A DNA stretch of 64,000 nt from Biomphalaria glabrata (taxonomy: Eukaryota > Mollusca > Gastropoda > Planorbidae): NCBI RefSeq assembly GCF_947242115.1, contig NC_074728.1:2482701-2546700 (forward strand), given 5' to 3'. The position numbers and the translations under genes were made by a program. Positions within the stretch are counted from its first letter, which is position 1; each line of letters starts with the position of its first letter. This document shows, one piece after another, positions 15,700 through 27,000 of the stretch. Under the pieces are notes generated by a model. That model was not told the DNA's origin. It did no database searches and saw only the letters and a program-made list of their open reading frames with translations.

Positions 15700-16700
15700 C
15701 AAATTATGTTAAGGCCATCTGTTTCTTTTCTTTGTGGCCGGCACAACGACCTCAAGGAACAGTCTTAGGTCCACTGCTATTTTTAATTTACATAAACGAT
15801 TTACCAAATTGCATTAGTTCAGGAACAAAAGTCAGATTATTCACAGACAATTGCATAATATATGGAACAATAAAAACAACACAAGACACAGACATTTTAC
15901 AAAGAGAATTAGATGAATTACAGAAATGGGAATCAAATTGGAGCATGTCTTTCCACCCAGAAAAAATGTCAGTTATTAAGAGTAACAAAAAAAGTAAAAT
16001 AAATTAATTCCAATTATCTTATTCATGGTAAACCAGTAACACAGACTAAAAACGCAAAATACCTAGGTGTTATAATAAATGAAAAACTATCATGGAATCC
16101 ACATATTGATGAAACTATCATAAAATCAAACAAACCATTAAGGTTTATTAAAAGAAATTTCTATAAATCAAATAAGAACATAAAACTAAAATGTTATTTA
16201 ACCTTGGTTAGGCCAATAATAGAATATGCATCCTCCGTTTGGGGACCCCCCAACTCAAGAAAACATTAAGAAACTGGAACAGACACAAAATAGAGCAGTG
16301 AGATTCATAACAAACGAATATTCACACTTAACCAGAGTAACACCTTTAGTAAAATCACTAAATTTAGAAAGCCTTCAGGATAGAAGACTCAAAAGTAAAG
16401 TAGCAATTATACATAAAACACTGAACCATAATCTTCAAATACAAAAACAAAACTTGATAAAATACATAGAAAGACACAAAAATAATAACGCATTTCTCAT
16501 CCCTTATGCTAGGACAAATTTGTAGAAATACTCCTTCTTCCCTAGTGCTATTAGAGCATGGAATGGGTTGCCTGAGCTAGCCAGGAAAACCAGTGACTTG
16601 GCAGAATTTAAGTCATTGCTTAATATGCATGTCTGAATGCATGACGCGTAGGACGTAATCATCTTCTTTTTTTAAATAAACTCTGTATTATATAAGATGA
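15700..16700 (+). mobile_element. LINE family A, longest copy (RT palm to 3' end)
   Basis: Codons give QGTVLGPLLFLIYINDL (RT motif 4 region), then VRLFTDN, the catalytic YADD-type site with T in place of A and N in place of the second D, then WNMSFHPEKM-like, YLGVIINEKLSW, VRPIIEYASSVWGP, LEQTQNRAVRFI, ESLQDRRLKSKVAI and SAIRAWNGLPELARKTSDLA. The element is 5'-truncated and has internal frameshifts, so it is inactive. The 3' end reads TATAAGATGAGATAG. Probably Jockey-superfamily/CR1-like. It defines the 3' end shared by pieces at 6835, 22822, 36090, 47920, 50615 and 58375. Confidence 0.8.
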
Positions 16701-16839
16701 GATAGATAACTCTACTAAATCGTCGGTTTTCCTGGCTGATTCCGGCAATCTGTTCCTTTCTCTAATGGCAATTTTTAAGAAGAAGCATTTGTGCGAGTTT
16801 GTTCTAGCGTTGATACAAATACCCCGAATGTCATGGAGA

Positions 16840-17560
16840 ATTAAGTTTTTAAAAAATAAAAAATAGATTCAGTTTACATTTCTATATCAATGTACCGTAA
16901 AATATTTCTTTAATGTGTACAGCTGTTATGTAATAATTATTATGTGGATGCAGTGACGAATTTTTTAAAATACATAAATCAATGTTACCCTTAGCATATA
17001 TGTACAGGGTCCTGACTTAGCTCATGTGTTTTGTGTAAATCAAACACTACCCCACGTATTCCACTGTGTGTGTCTAAACTAGCCAAGGGACATAACAATG
17101 AACAATGACAACCTTGATCAAGACAGATAAAGAATTCCACTGATGTTTATTTATAAATTGGGATGATCGTATTGTCTCTCTATCCGTCGTTTACTTAGAC
17201 TGTCTATCACTATATCCTTCTTTCTCTCAGCCCTAGCCATCTTGTTCACTTCATGTACCCACACTCTGCAACGTCATTCCTCTGTCTGTCTACGTCACTA
17301 CTTTTGCCGTCGCTAAAAAAAAAAAACAATGCATAATATATTTATTTACAAAACTAACATAATCTCTAAACTAAACTAGGTCACTACACAGCTTTAAGCC
17401 TTAACGCAGATGTAGGTGGTAGAGATGGGAATCGAACTCATCTTTTAAAATTCGGCATCGGTTTGGTCAATTTAAGTTTAGGTTCGGTTCGGAATGAATG
17501 GAATGAAGCTTGTTTAAATTGTTCAAGATTATGTATCATTATGTTACTACTTACTAATGA
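16840..17560. repeat. Segmental duplicate A (partner 54295-54995)
   Basis: The two regions share long collinear stretches: CCAAGGGACAT followed by TTGATCAAGACAGATA, CTACGTCACTACTTTTGCCG, CATAATCTCTAAACTAAACT and the GGTTCGGTTCGGA-type repeat. Both end in the same reversed LINE. This is part of the block duplicated with the copy 3/copy 4 genes. Confidence 0.8.
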
Positions 17561-17915
17561 AAATAATAATAACAAGGCTTGTCTTCGAGTCCGATGATTA
17601 ATTAGTAATGCAGTATTTTCCATGGATACGCAGCCCCAGCTGTGACCTACATATTTTGCCATATCCAGGATAAGCATAACCATTGTCCGCCGGTGGTTGA
17701 TTAAGATTTTCTTTTTGCCGTCTGCGTCTGTCCTCGACTGCGCATTTTCTTTTGGTCTCAAATGTGTATCCCACGGCCTTTTGAGTGACCTCCAGCTGTC
17801 TCGTTCTGAATCCGCATGCAACCAGGTGCTCTCTTCTATGTCAGCAAAGGCAAGTTGACGCCTAAGCTGGTCTTTAAGGCGTTTCCGTGGGGGACCTCTT
17901 CAAAGTGTACCACCT
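17555..17915 (-). mobile_element. LINE family B, 3' end with C2H2-type tail
   Basis: Minus-strand codons resemble SERDSWRSLT, then an RRRQKE-rich basic stretch, then a C2H2-like end (GKICRSQLGLRIHGKYC) and a TTATTATT tail. The same insertion is present in the duplicate at 55000-55320, so it predates the segmental duplication. Confidence 0.65.
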
Positions 17916-18440
17916 TTTTATCTCACTAAGTGGTAACAGAAATGAAATACTTTCGTTATAAGGCCTGACCTGCAATGTCACAGCCTGCGACGTGTCAACG
18001 AGCTTTTGGTTAAATTTTTCTACATTGTAATAAATTTATATTTAGTATCTTTTATGGACTATGAATTTAAACGTATTTTTATTTGGTATTTAGTATTTGT
18101 GTGTTGTGTTAAAAATCGATTAAACATCACTACAATTATTTTGGCTTTGTTTTCTTTGTTTTTCGAAGTTCTTAAAGAAATAAAAGTATTTTCCTCGTAG
18201 CCTAAAAACTGCTGCAGGGCGTCGTAGAATGGAGACAGGCAAGTGCTTCAGCCCAGGACCATCGACTCTATCGACACTACCAAGCAGTCATTTTTTCATT
18301 AGTTATACCCTTATCTTATAATACATAGAACTGTCATATCTGAGGCAAATTGTCAGTTTATGCTGTTTGTAATAGTACAATTATAAAATACATTCTTTGC
18401 TCTGATTACACATCGGCTATTGATAGGCTGGCTATATATT
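17916..18440. other. Intergenic spacer
   Basis: AT-rich, no recognised feature. A stretch near 17930-18005 matches 55340 and 55600-55650, continuing duplicate A. Confidence 0.4.
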
Positions 18441-18444
18441 GTTA

Positions 18445-18934
18445 ATTTGTCAATAATATCTTTTATCTCTCTTCTTTTCCTCCCTCTCTCTTACTCTCTA
18501 TCTCTCTTCTCTCTCTTCTTTCTTTTTTTTTTCTTTCTCTCTTTTTTCTCTCTCTCTCTTTCTCTCATTTCTCTCTTCTTTCTCTCTCTCTCTTTCGATC
18601 CTTTCTCTCTCTCTCTTTCGATCCTTTCTCTCTCTCTCTTTCTCTCATTTCTCTCTTCTTTCTCTCTCTCTCTTTCGATCCTTTCTCTCTCTCTCTTTCT
18701 CTCTTTTCTCTTTCTCTTTCTCGCTCTCTCTCTCTTTCTCTCTCTTTCGATCCTTTCTCTGTCTTTTTTCTCTCACTTTCTCTCTTTTCTCTTTCTCTTT
18801 CTCTCTCTCTCCCTTTCGATCCTTTCTCTCTTTCTTCTTTCTCTCTCTCTCTCTCTCTTTTCTCTTTCTCTGCCTCTCTCTTTCGATCCTTTCTCTCTGT
18901 CTTCTTTCTCTCTCTCTTTCTCTCTTATCTCTTT

Positions 18935-18965
<31 letters not shown>

Positions 18966-19345
18966 TTTTCTCTCTTTAAATCCTTTCTCTCTGTCTTCTT
19001 TCTCTCTGTCTTCTTTCTCTCTCTTTCTCTCATTTCTCTTTTCTTTCTCTCTCTCTTTCGATCCTTTCTCACTGTCTTCTTTCTCTCTCTCACTTTTCTC
19101 TCTCTCTTGCTCTCCTTTCTCTCTCTTTCTCTCTGTCTTCTTGCTCTCTCTCTCTCTCTCTTCTTTCTCTCACTCTCTTATTTCTTTCTCTTCTATCTCT
19201 TCTTTCTGTATCTCTCTTCTTCGTCTATCTCTCTCTCATTCCTCGCACTCTCCTCTCTTTTGTTCTCTCTTCTTTCTCTCTCTCTCTTCTTTCTCTATTT
19301 CTCTTTTTTTTATCTCTCTCCTCTCTCACTCTCTTTAAATCCTTT
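18445..19345. repeat. Long pyrimidine (CTCTTTCT) tract
   Basis: About 900 bp of almost pure C/T on the + strand, punctuated by TTTCGATCCTTTCTCT. A forward frame of Ser/Leu/Phe and a reverse frame of Arg/Glu/Lys arise only from composition. Such tracts can form triplex DNA. Confidence 0.95.
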
Positions 19346-19409
19346 TGTTTTTTTTCCTCCTCCCAAACATTACGTTCTTTGACACAGATAGTTGAATTGG
19401 AAAAATTAG

Positions 19410-19945
19410 CTTTATAAAGTTCCCCCCTACGCACACTTTTGGTCATTTGATTCCCCCCTACGCACACTTTTGGTCATTTGATTCCCCCCTACGCACACTT
19501 TTGGTCATTTGATTCCCCCTACGCACACTTTTGGTCATTTGATTCCCCCTACACACACTTTTGGTCCTTTGATTCCCCCCTACACACACTTTTGGTCCTT
19601 TGATTCCCCCCTACACACACTTTTGGTCCTTTGATTCCCCCCTACACACACTTTTGGTCCTTTGATTCCCCCCTACACACACTTTTGGTCCTTTGATTCC
19701 CCCTTACACACACTTTTGGTCCTTTGATTCCCCCTACACACACTTTTGGTCCTTTGATTCCCCCCTACACACACTTTTGGTCCTTTGATTCCCCCCTACA
19801 CACACTTTTGGTCCTTTGATTCCCCCCTACACACACTTTTGGTCCTTTGATTCCCCCCTACACACACTTTTGGTCCTTTGATTCCCCCTTACACACACTT
19901 TTGGTCCTTTGATTCCCCCCTACACACACATTTGTCCCTTTGATT
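19410..19945. repeat. 31-bp minisatellite, about 17 units
   Basis: The unit TTTTGGTCCTTTGATTCCCC plus CCTACACACAC is repeated with very few changes. The first four units carry CATTTG/CGCACAC, the rest CCTTTG/CACACAC, so the array expanded from a variant unit. Confidence 0.95.
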
Positions 19946-20139
19946 TTCATTTTTCTTTCCCCATCCCTCTGCCCTCCAGCCCATAACAAACAGTTTAAGT
20001 CCTGCTTTCAATCTTGGACTTTTTTTTTCAGTTTCTTCATTAAAAATCGACAAAATGAATATCCTCTATGTTGTTTTTCATCGCAATCCCTCCTCCCCTC
20101 CCGCCGAACCGCTTCCACTCCTTTTTGTAGTATGGAGGA

Positions 20140-20320
20140 GTGCTCGAGAGGCTGAGTACGCTTGAACTCTAATAGGCTACCTATGAACGGGGCTCGAGGT
20201 TCGACACCCAACTCGAGCAGAGTTGTGTACACTGAGATGCCCCCTACTACCCCTCGCCCCGCTCAATGGTCCACAAATGAGATTGGATGGACCAAAGGAT
20301 TGACCCCTCACCACACACCT
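20140..20320 (+). repeat. SINE family 2, partial
   Basis: GTGCTCGAGAGGCTGAGTAC, GAGGTTCGACACCCAACTCG, GCAGAGTTGTGTACACTGAG and ATGAGATTGGATGGACCAAA match SINE family 2. The tail is missing. Confidence 0.75.
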
Positions 20321-20435
20321 TTTTTTTTTTTTTTTTAGTTTTGTCCTTTTGCAATGTCTGAAGTATCTTCCCACCTGGTGTCCGCTGATCTGAGGTCCTC
20401 CATGGCGCCAATTTCATGGGTACGATGATGATTTT

Positions 20436-21039
20436 TTTTTTTATTAGTCGGAAATATAATGACCAAAGAAATGGACATTCTTTTATGAAATAACTTACTG
20501 TGTCTGTCTGGTAAAACGCTTGTACACATTATTTCTCCCACACCCATTCTCAGATCAAATGGAAACTTTGCATAGTTATGTCTTAGACCTGAGAACTAAC
20601 CAGACTAAACAGAAATCGATGCGTCTGCTAAATCTTTCATTGGTATTTGACAGACTGACAGTTTACATTCTGTTCTATTCAAAGCTGTTGACGATAAGTT
20701 ATGTCAAACAGAGGCTAAGCTCATTGCTTGTTATTCTCCGACATAGCCATATTATTCAAACCCATAATTTATAGCTCACTTTTGCATGCAAGTAAATCAA
20801 ATAGCATTTGAAAAGTCTCTTTGTTTAGATAGTTTTCAAGGGACTATAGATACATTGTTTCCACATTGTTGAATTTTAACTTTGATATAATTGAGTAGGA
20901 CTAAACAATAGTTCACACTACTCAGTTATTGCCTAGTTAAACATTGGTAAAAGAAAATGTCAATATATGAGTGAGTGCGTTAAAACATGTTTCACTTGTA
21001 AACTTGGTGTTCTAGTGGTGAGATTAACTTAAGGTAAAC
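20436..21039 (+). promoter_or_regulatory. Upstream/promoter region of copy 3 (conserved with copy 4)
   Basis: Collinear with the region before copy 4 (56340-58279). Both share ATAATGACCAAAGAAAT-type sequence, CTGCTAAATCTTTCA, CATTGCTTGTTATTC or close variants, CCATAATTTATAGCTCACT, AAGTCTCTTTGTT and TTTCAAGGGACTA, then GGTGTTCT and GTAAACATGA at the start codon. Such retention around the start of two paralogues is expected of a promoter plus 5' UTR, but recent duplication alone could explain it. A repeat D fragment sits at 20498-20600. No clear TATA box is placed close to the ATG. Confidence 0.45.
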
Positions 21040-24000
21040 ATGAGTTCTGTTAGGATATTTGCAATGGTGACGTTAGTAATGCAAGGTATGGCACTATTTA
21101 TATAATGCACAAGCTTACTAATACAATAAAAACATTATATATGCACCGGGACGGGACGGCGTACCGGCACCTTTTTCAATGTGAGGAAAAAAATATTACT
21201 TTTCTTTTTACTACTATAGTACCAGGTGACCGAGCCTCTCATATAATACAGACGTAATTCTAGTCTTGGTGAGTAGATCTTTGTTTATGTTCGCAAGAAC
21301 ATCGCTGTTTGTAGTGCGGTCTTGCCAATGTATTTTCATGATGGTGTGCACATATCTTTGGTGAAGGCTTTCAACAAGTCTTAGTTGCTTTCTATCCATG
21401 TCTCAGATCCACAAAGAGGCGTTGAGAGAACCACTGTTTGCAAGGCCGGTCCTACAGGTTGCGGGGCCCTATGCGAAACGGATTGCGCGGGGTCTAATTT
21501 GGGATGTGATAATAAGTGAAAATTAATATTTTGTATAAGAAAATAAATTCGTCTTTGCATTTTATTCATACTTTTACTAAGTAAAAAATCACTGTCAAAT
21601 TATCTTTACGAGTCATCTACAGTAGATAGTAGTTTTCCAACAAAAAGCCGATAAACATTCAGATCTGCCTTTTAGATTTACTATCGACTCGCAAAATATC
21701 GCTTTTGATTTGTTTTTTAAATAAGAGGTCGAGATAGATTTAGATCTATATTTGTATGCTAATGACTATTGAAGTAAATTAAATATTTGAAGTTCTTATT
21801 TGGTTAAAATTCAGCTTATTTTTACATTTTTATTAAATGAAAACTTACAGTGCCTTTTTTTTTTAAATCGCGAGTAGGATTTGCCTTTTCCATATTGAAT
21901 GACACATCAAAAGATTTTAATAATCTCAGGACATTTTCATGTCGTTTTCTTATATTTTATACTTTCAGGAGAATTCCAGGAACCCTTTAATAATAAGTTA
22001 AAATGGTTTAATTTAATAATTTACACATAGAATTCGCATCGCGCGGGGCCTATGAAAATGCGGGGCCCAATGCAGCCGCATAGGTTGCAGTGGTCTAAGA
22101 CCGGCCCTGACTGTTTGGTAGACACAGATTTAGTAGACAGGCGGAGCTATTTATTTCGCCACATTCTCGCTTGGAGGCGTCCTGAAGCACGACTAACCCT
22201 GATCACATATCAACCTCCCTTTAAAGCAATGCGTCATTTGATACTATGCTTCCCAGATATGTGAAGTTATCTACCACGTTAAGGGATGCCTTTTCGCGCT
22301 GATCTTTGGGGTTGAGTAAATTTTATTGAGTGACTTCTGCAACATGACTTCCGTTTTACAGAGGTCTATGGTTAAATCAAAAGAGGCGGCAGCGTAATGA
22401 AAATTCGTTGACTGCGAGCGGGATATCATCAGGGCCGGCCTTAGGCCACTGCAACCTTTGCGACAGCAGTGGGCCCCGAACTTTCGTAATCTCTGCGCTA
22501 ATTCTAGGTGTAAATTCTTAAATTAAACCATTGTAACATATAACAGGCTTCTCGTGGTCTCCTTTTTTTCAAAGATCTCCCGGAAATCTCCCGAAATTGC
22601 AAAATATACTAACAGTCTGACAATGTCCTGAAATTATTTAAATCTCCTGAAAACTCATAAAAAATGTCCTTTAATAGACATTGTCATTTTGGGGTGTCAA
22701 TCAACATGGTAAACGCCAATCGTACTCGCGATAAAAAAAACGGCATTGTCAATCTTCATTTAATAAAAATGTAATGCAAAGACGATTTATTTTCTAATAC
22801 AAAATTTTAATTTTGACTTATCTTCTTCTTATCTTATATAATACAGACATTACTTCAAAAAAGAAGATGATTACGTCCTACGCGTCATGCATTTAGTCAT
22901 GCATATTAACCAATGACTTAAATTCTGCCAAGTCACTGGTTTTCCTGGCTAGCTCAGGCAACCCGTTCCATGCTCTAATAGCACTAGGGAAGAAGGAGTA
23001 TTTGTACAAATTTGTCCTAGCATATGGGACGATGAATGTGCCTTTATCTTTGTGTCTTTCAGAGTATTTTATTAAATTTTGTTTTTGTATTTGAAGATTA
23101 TGGTTCAGTGTTTTATGTATAATTGCTACTTTACTTTTGAGTCTTCTGTCCTGAAGGCTTTCTAAATTTAGTGATGTTACTAAAGGAGTACTCTAGTCAA
23201 ATGTGAATATTCATTTGTTATGTGACTTATTATCCTTATCCCTACCCTGAATAAGCCGCATGCAATCCATTTCACATAGGGCCCCGCAAATATTAGGGCC
23301 GGCCCTGGGTATCATGTTCAGTGTGTGCAATTAAGGAGTAGAGAGTGTCATGACTATTTCCTGTGTTTTGGTATGGGACAGTAGACTTCGAAGTTTGAAC
23401 ACATTGCAATAATTCACCAGCAAAATAACAACAAAGTAAAAGCTACCTACGGGTGTACGCAATTAAAGTGTAAACAATGTATAAAGCCTTTAAAACACAA
23501 TATCTAATCATACATCGACATAGTTTCATAACAGATCAATCTACAATAAGACGGTTAAAACTCATTAAAACTCGTTCTTGTTTGCGAGTTCTGCTGTGAG
23601 CCTAGTGACGTAAGCGGTGTCAAGTTTGTTTCCCTTTGACGTCACATAGAAAATTTCATTCATAAAACATTCTAGCCGAAATTAATTTTTTGATAATGAA
23701 ACATTTTCAAACCGATATAACGGTCGACCTCGAGTTTTCCCGATGTGGCCAATGAGTTGAGAATTTGTTTCTCACTAATATGCACATACCTTGAAATTTT
23801 AAAGAAAATCGTTAGAGCCGTATTCGAAATAAAGTTTATATATTATTACATATATAGTGGAATTGCTCGCTTAAGAGTATAGCAGTACCGGGATGACCGA
23901 TCCTAGCTCGGTTCTATAATGCATTTAATTTATTAATATCAGGTGACCGAGCCTCGCTCGGATGAATAATTTGTTAAGGAAGGATATATACCCGAAGTCA

Positions 24001-27000
24001 TTTTGAGAATATTTTTGTACCAGGTGGCCGAACCTCGCTCTGTTAAATAATTTCGGAAGGTTATATACCCGAAGTCATTTTGGGAATATTCTTGTAATTA
24101 CGAAAATGAACGATCGGATAAAGACTACTAATCTGAAGAGTTGTTTTAGTGTTCTGTTAGTTCTAATTGTAGGCCTAATTGTACATGTCGATTAAATTTA
24201 AAGTCTTTTAAGTCCTCCTATAGTCTAGACAAACTACAGCTCACGTCCGTCTTATAGTTTTACAATCTATCTTTTGCGTAAAACTATTGTAGGCTTACTA
24301 TTATTGGCTTGGAAGAAAGTCTTTGCAATGTAACTTCTCTACGTTATAGGGTAAAACATGCACTTAGTGACAAAGTAAAATGGCGCATTTTTTCTTATTA
24401 GACTTAAATCATGGCATTAGTTTTCTAAAGAAACGTTTCCGTGGGGCACCTCTGTTACGCCAAACAATATGCTCGTTACCCATACGGGATACGTGCCCTG
24501 CCCAGCCTGACAGTCGGACTATAGGAAGTTCATACCGGCTTTTGCCATCCATCCATCCTTGTGGTACTATGGCCTGCTTTTACACATCCATCCATTCAGA
24601 TCTCTCCTGGCCCTAACTCCAAGCTTTTTACCGAGGTTTATAGTTAAATCAAAAGAGGCTGCAGTGTACTCAAACTCGTTGACCGCTAGATGGATATCAT
24701 GTTTAGTGTGAGCAAGTAAGGCGTAGAGAAGCTGTGTTATGACCAGTTCCTTTGTTTTGGTACAGGAGAGGTAGACACTGAAGCATGAACACATGGTAAT
24801 AATTCACCAGCAAAATAATAATAATAATAAGGCTTGTCTTAGAGTCCGAAAATTAATGAGGATTGCAGCTGTGACCTACATATCTTGCCACATCCAGGGC
24901 AAGCATAACCATTGTCCGCGATGCTCGATTAAGATTTTCTTTTAGCGTCTGCGTCTGTCCTCGGCAGCAAATTTTCTTTTGGTCTCAAATGTGTATCCGC
25001 GGCCTTTGTATAGAGGGAATTCTTTAAGTCCGACAGTTACGCTGGACAGAGCAGTATCCTATATGGGAGACGAATCTTAGACGAACGCATGCCAAAGGCA
25101 GTGTTTTTTTTGGTGAGCTAAAAAGTGGTCGACGTAACACCGAAACCCTTAAAAGACCAGCTTATGGTGCAAACTTGACTTAGCTGACATAGAAGAGAGC
25201 ACATGGTTGCATGCAACCTCAGAACGAGACAGCTGGAGGTCACCAGCAAAATAAACAACAAAGTAAAAGGTATCTACACCGCTCTACACAATTAAAGTGT
25301 AAACAACTTATTAAGCACTTAAAACACAATAACTAATCATATATCGGCACATTTAATTTCATTACTTTTCTTTCATAGTTCTATAATAAATCAATCTACA
25401 TTAAGATGGTGCGCAAATGTTTAATTAGGTCTATTGATTCTTTAGAACTCGTTATTGTTTGCAAAGAAATATTTTAGTGTACTGCGGTAAGCCTAGTGAC
25501 GTAAGCAGCGTTTTTCCCGTTTACGTCATGGAAAATTTTCATTCATAAAACATTCTAGCCAAAACTAATTTTTCGATAATGAGCCATTTTCAAACCGATA
25601 TAACGGTCGACCTCGAGTTTTCCCGATGTGGCCAATGAGTTGAGAATTTTTTTCTCACTATTATGCACATACCATGAACTTTTAAAGAAAATCGTTAGAG
25701 CCGTTTTCGAAATAAAATTTATATATATATATAAATATAAATATATATACATACATACATACATACATACAAGAATTGCTCGCTTAAGAGTATAGGATAT
25801 ATATATATAAATATAAATATATATACATACATACATACATACATACAAGAATTGCTCGCTTAAGAGTATAGGACTTACTGAAATTTGGTTGAAACAAACA
25901 TGACTACATTCATGGATTTTTAAAAATATAATACACTGTCGTAAAGTATTTAGTGGACAACCGAAGAGCAGGACCATGTGTTCATAATTGCAAGGTTAGC
26001 AGATGCTACGGATTTATTTAAAGATTATACAAGTTGATTTTCTTTTAATTAGGAATTACATTTTGATGGCAATAAAAGGAAAATGAAATGAAATAATTCT
26101 AACTTCAATTAAAAGAAGCTTTTTGGTCACCATTATTTGTTGAATAATATTAAAAGACAATCTTTCTCAAATGGCATTAGATGTAACCAAAAACAAACAA
26201 CAGATGGCAGTTATAATGTGAAAACCTTTAGTTACTAAAGAAGATTTTTTTTTTAAAAACAACATTAGATGCAAACAAAATTAAAAAAAAAAAAGAGAGC
26301 TATTGTATAGTATAAAAGCTTAAATGATTTTAATTCATTGAGGAACGTGAAATATATTGAATATAAATATTAATAGAATATTTTTATTTCTACCATTTTA
26401 CTTTCACTTGAAGACATTAACTTGTATAGAAACTTGCTTACACACATTCAACTCATTGTGAAACAGACACACTAACAAGATATAATGTCAGCTATGTAGT
26501 CATCAATTTATAAAGTACAATTACATTAAGTGTTACTGTAAAAGTCCTAATGATATTACTCACACATTTGACTACTTTATACAATGTTTAGAATTTAGCC
26601 CTTAGTAATAGTGAATATAAGCCTAGAAAAAGAACTGAACTTGCACAGCTAAATATTTTTTTTTATCTATATTTAAAAGACATTTCATTACTTTACTTAG
26701 AAATGCTAGCAATCTACTGGATTGCTTAACTTTTATCTCATTCCCATCAGTTAATAAAAATCAGTTAATGCATGATCAATGCCTTTCAAACAAATATCAT
26801 AAATAACATTTTTTTTTGGCTAAGAAGGCAAAAGAACTAATGGCACAAAGAGATACATAGCATTATTAAAAAGAACATATAATAAATGTAATAGTCATAC
26901 ATAAACCATTTTTACCTAAATGTAATGACAATACATAACACTTGGTTACTTCAATGTAATGATAATAGATAATACTTGTAATGACCATACATATAATTTG

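Larger units (their letters stand above)
21215..23410 (-). mobile_element. LINE RT fragment split by two hAT MITEs
   Basis: Minus-strand pieces 23316-23410, 22118-22421 and 21215-21440 read in order as non-LTR RT codons: KTQEIV-like, AHTEHDIQLAVNEF-like, SLNKIYSTPKIS-like, then YQTVVLSTPLCGSETW (usual VYKTVVLSTLLYGSETW), then RQLRLVESLHQR and KIHWQDRTTNSDVL. The two gaps are hAT MITEs with target duplications. The LINE itself is broken by frameshifts and 5'-truncated. Confidence 0.7.

Noticed and set aside
18420-19382. 320-codon forward frame and reverse Arg/Glu-rich frames
   Set aside because: Pure product of the CT-rich tract; only Ser, Leu, Phe (or Arg, Glu, Lys) with no domain, start context or splice logic.
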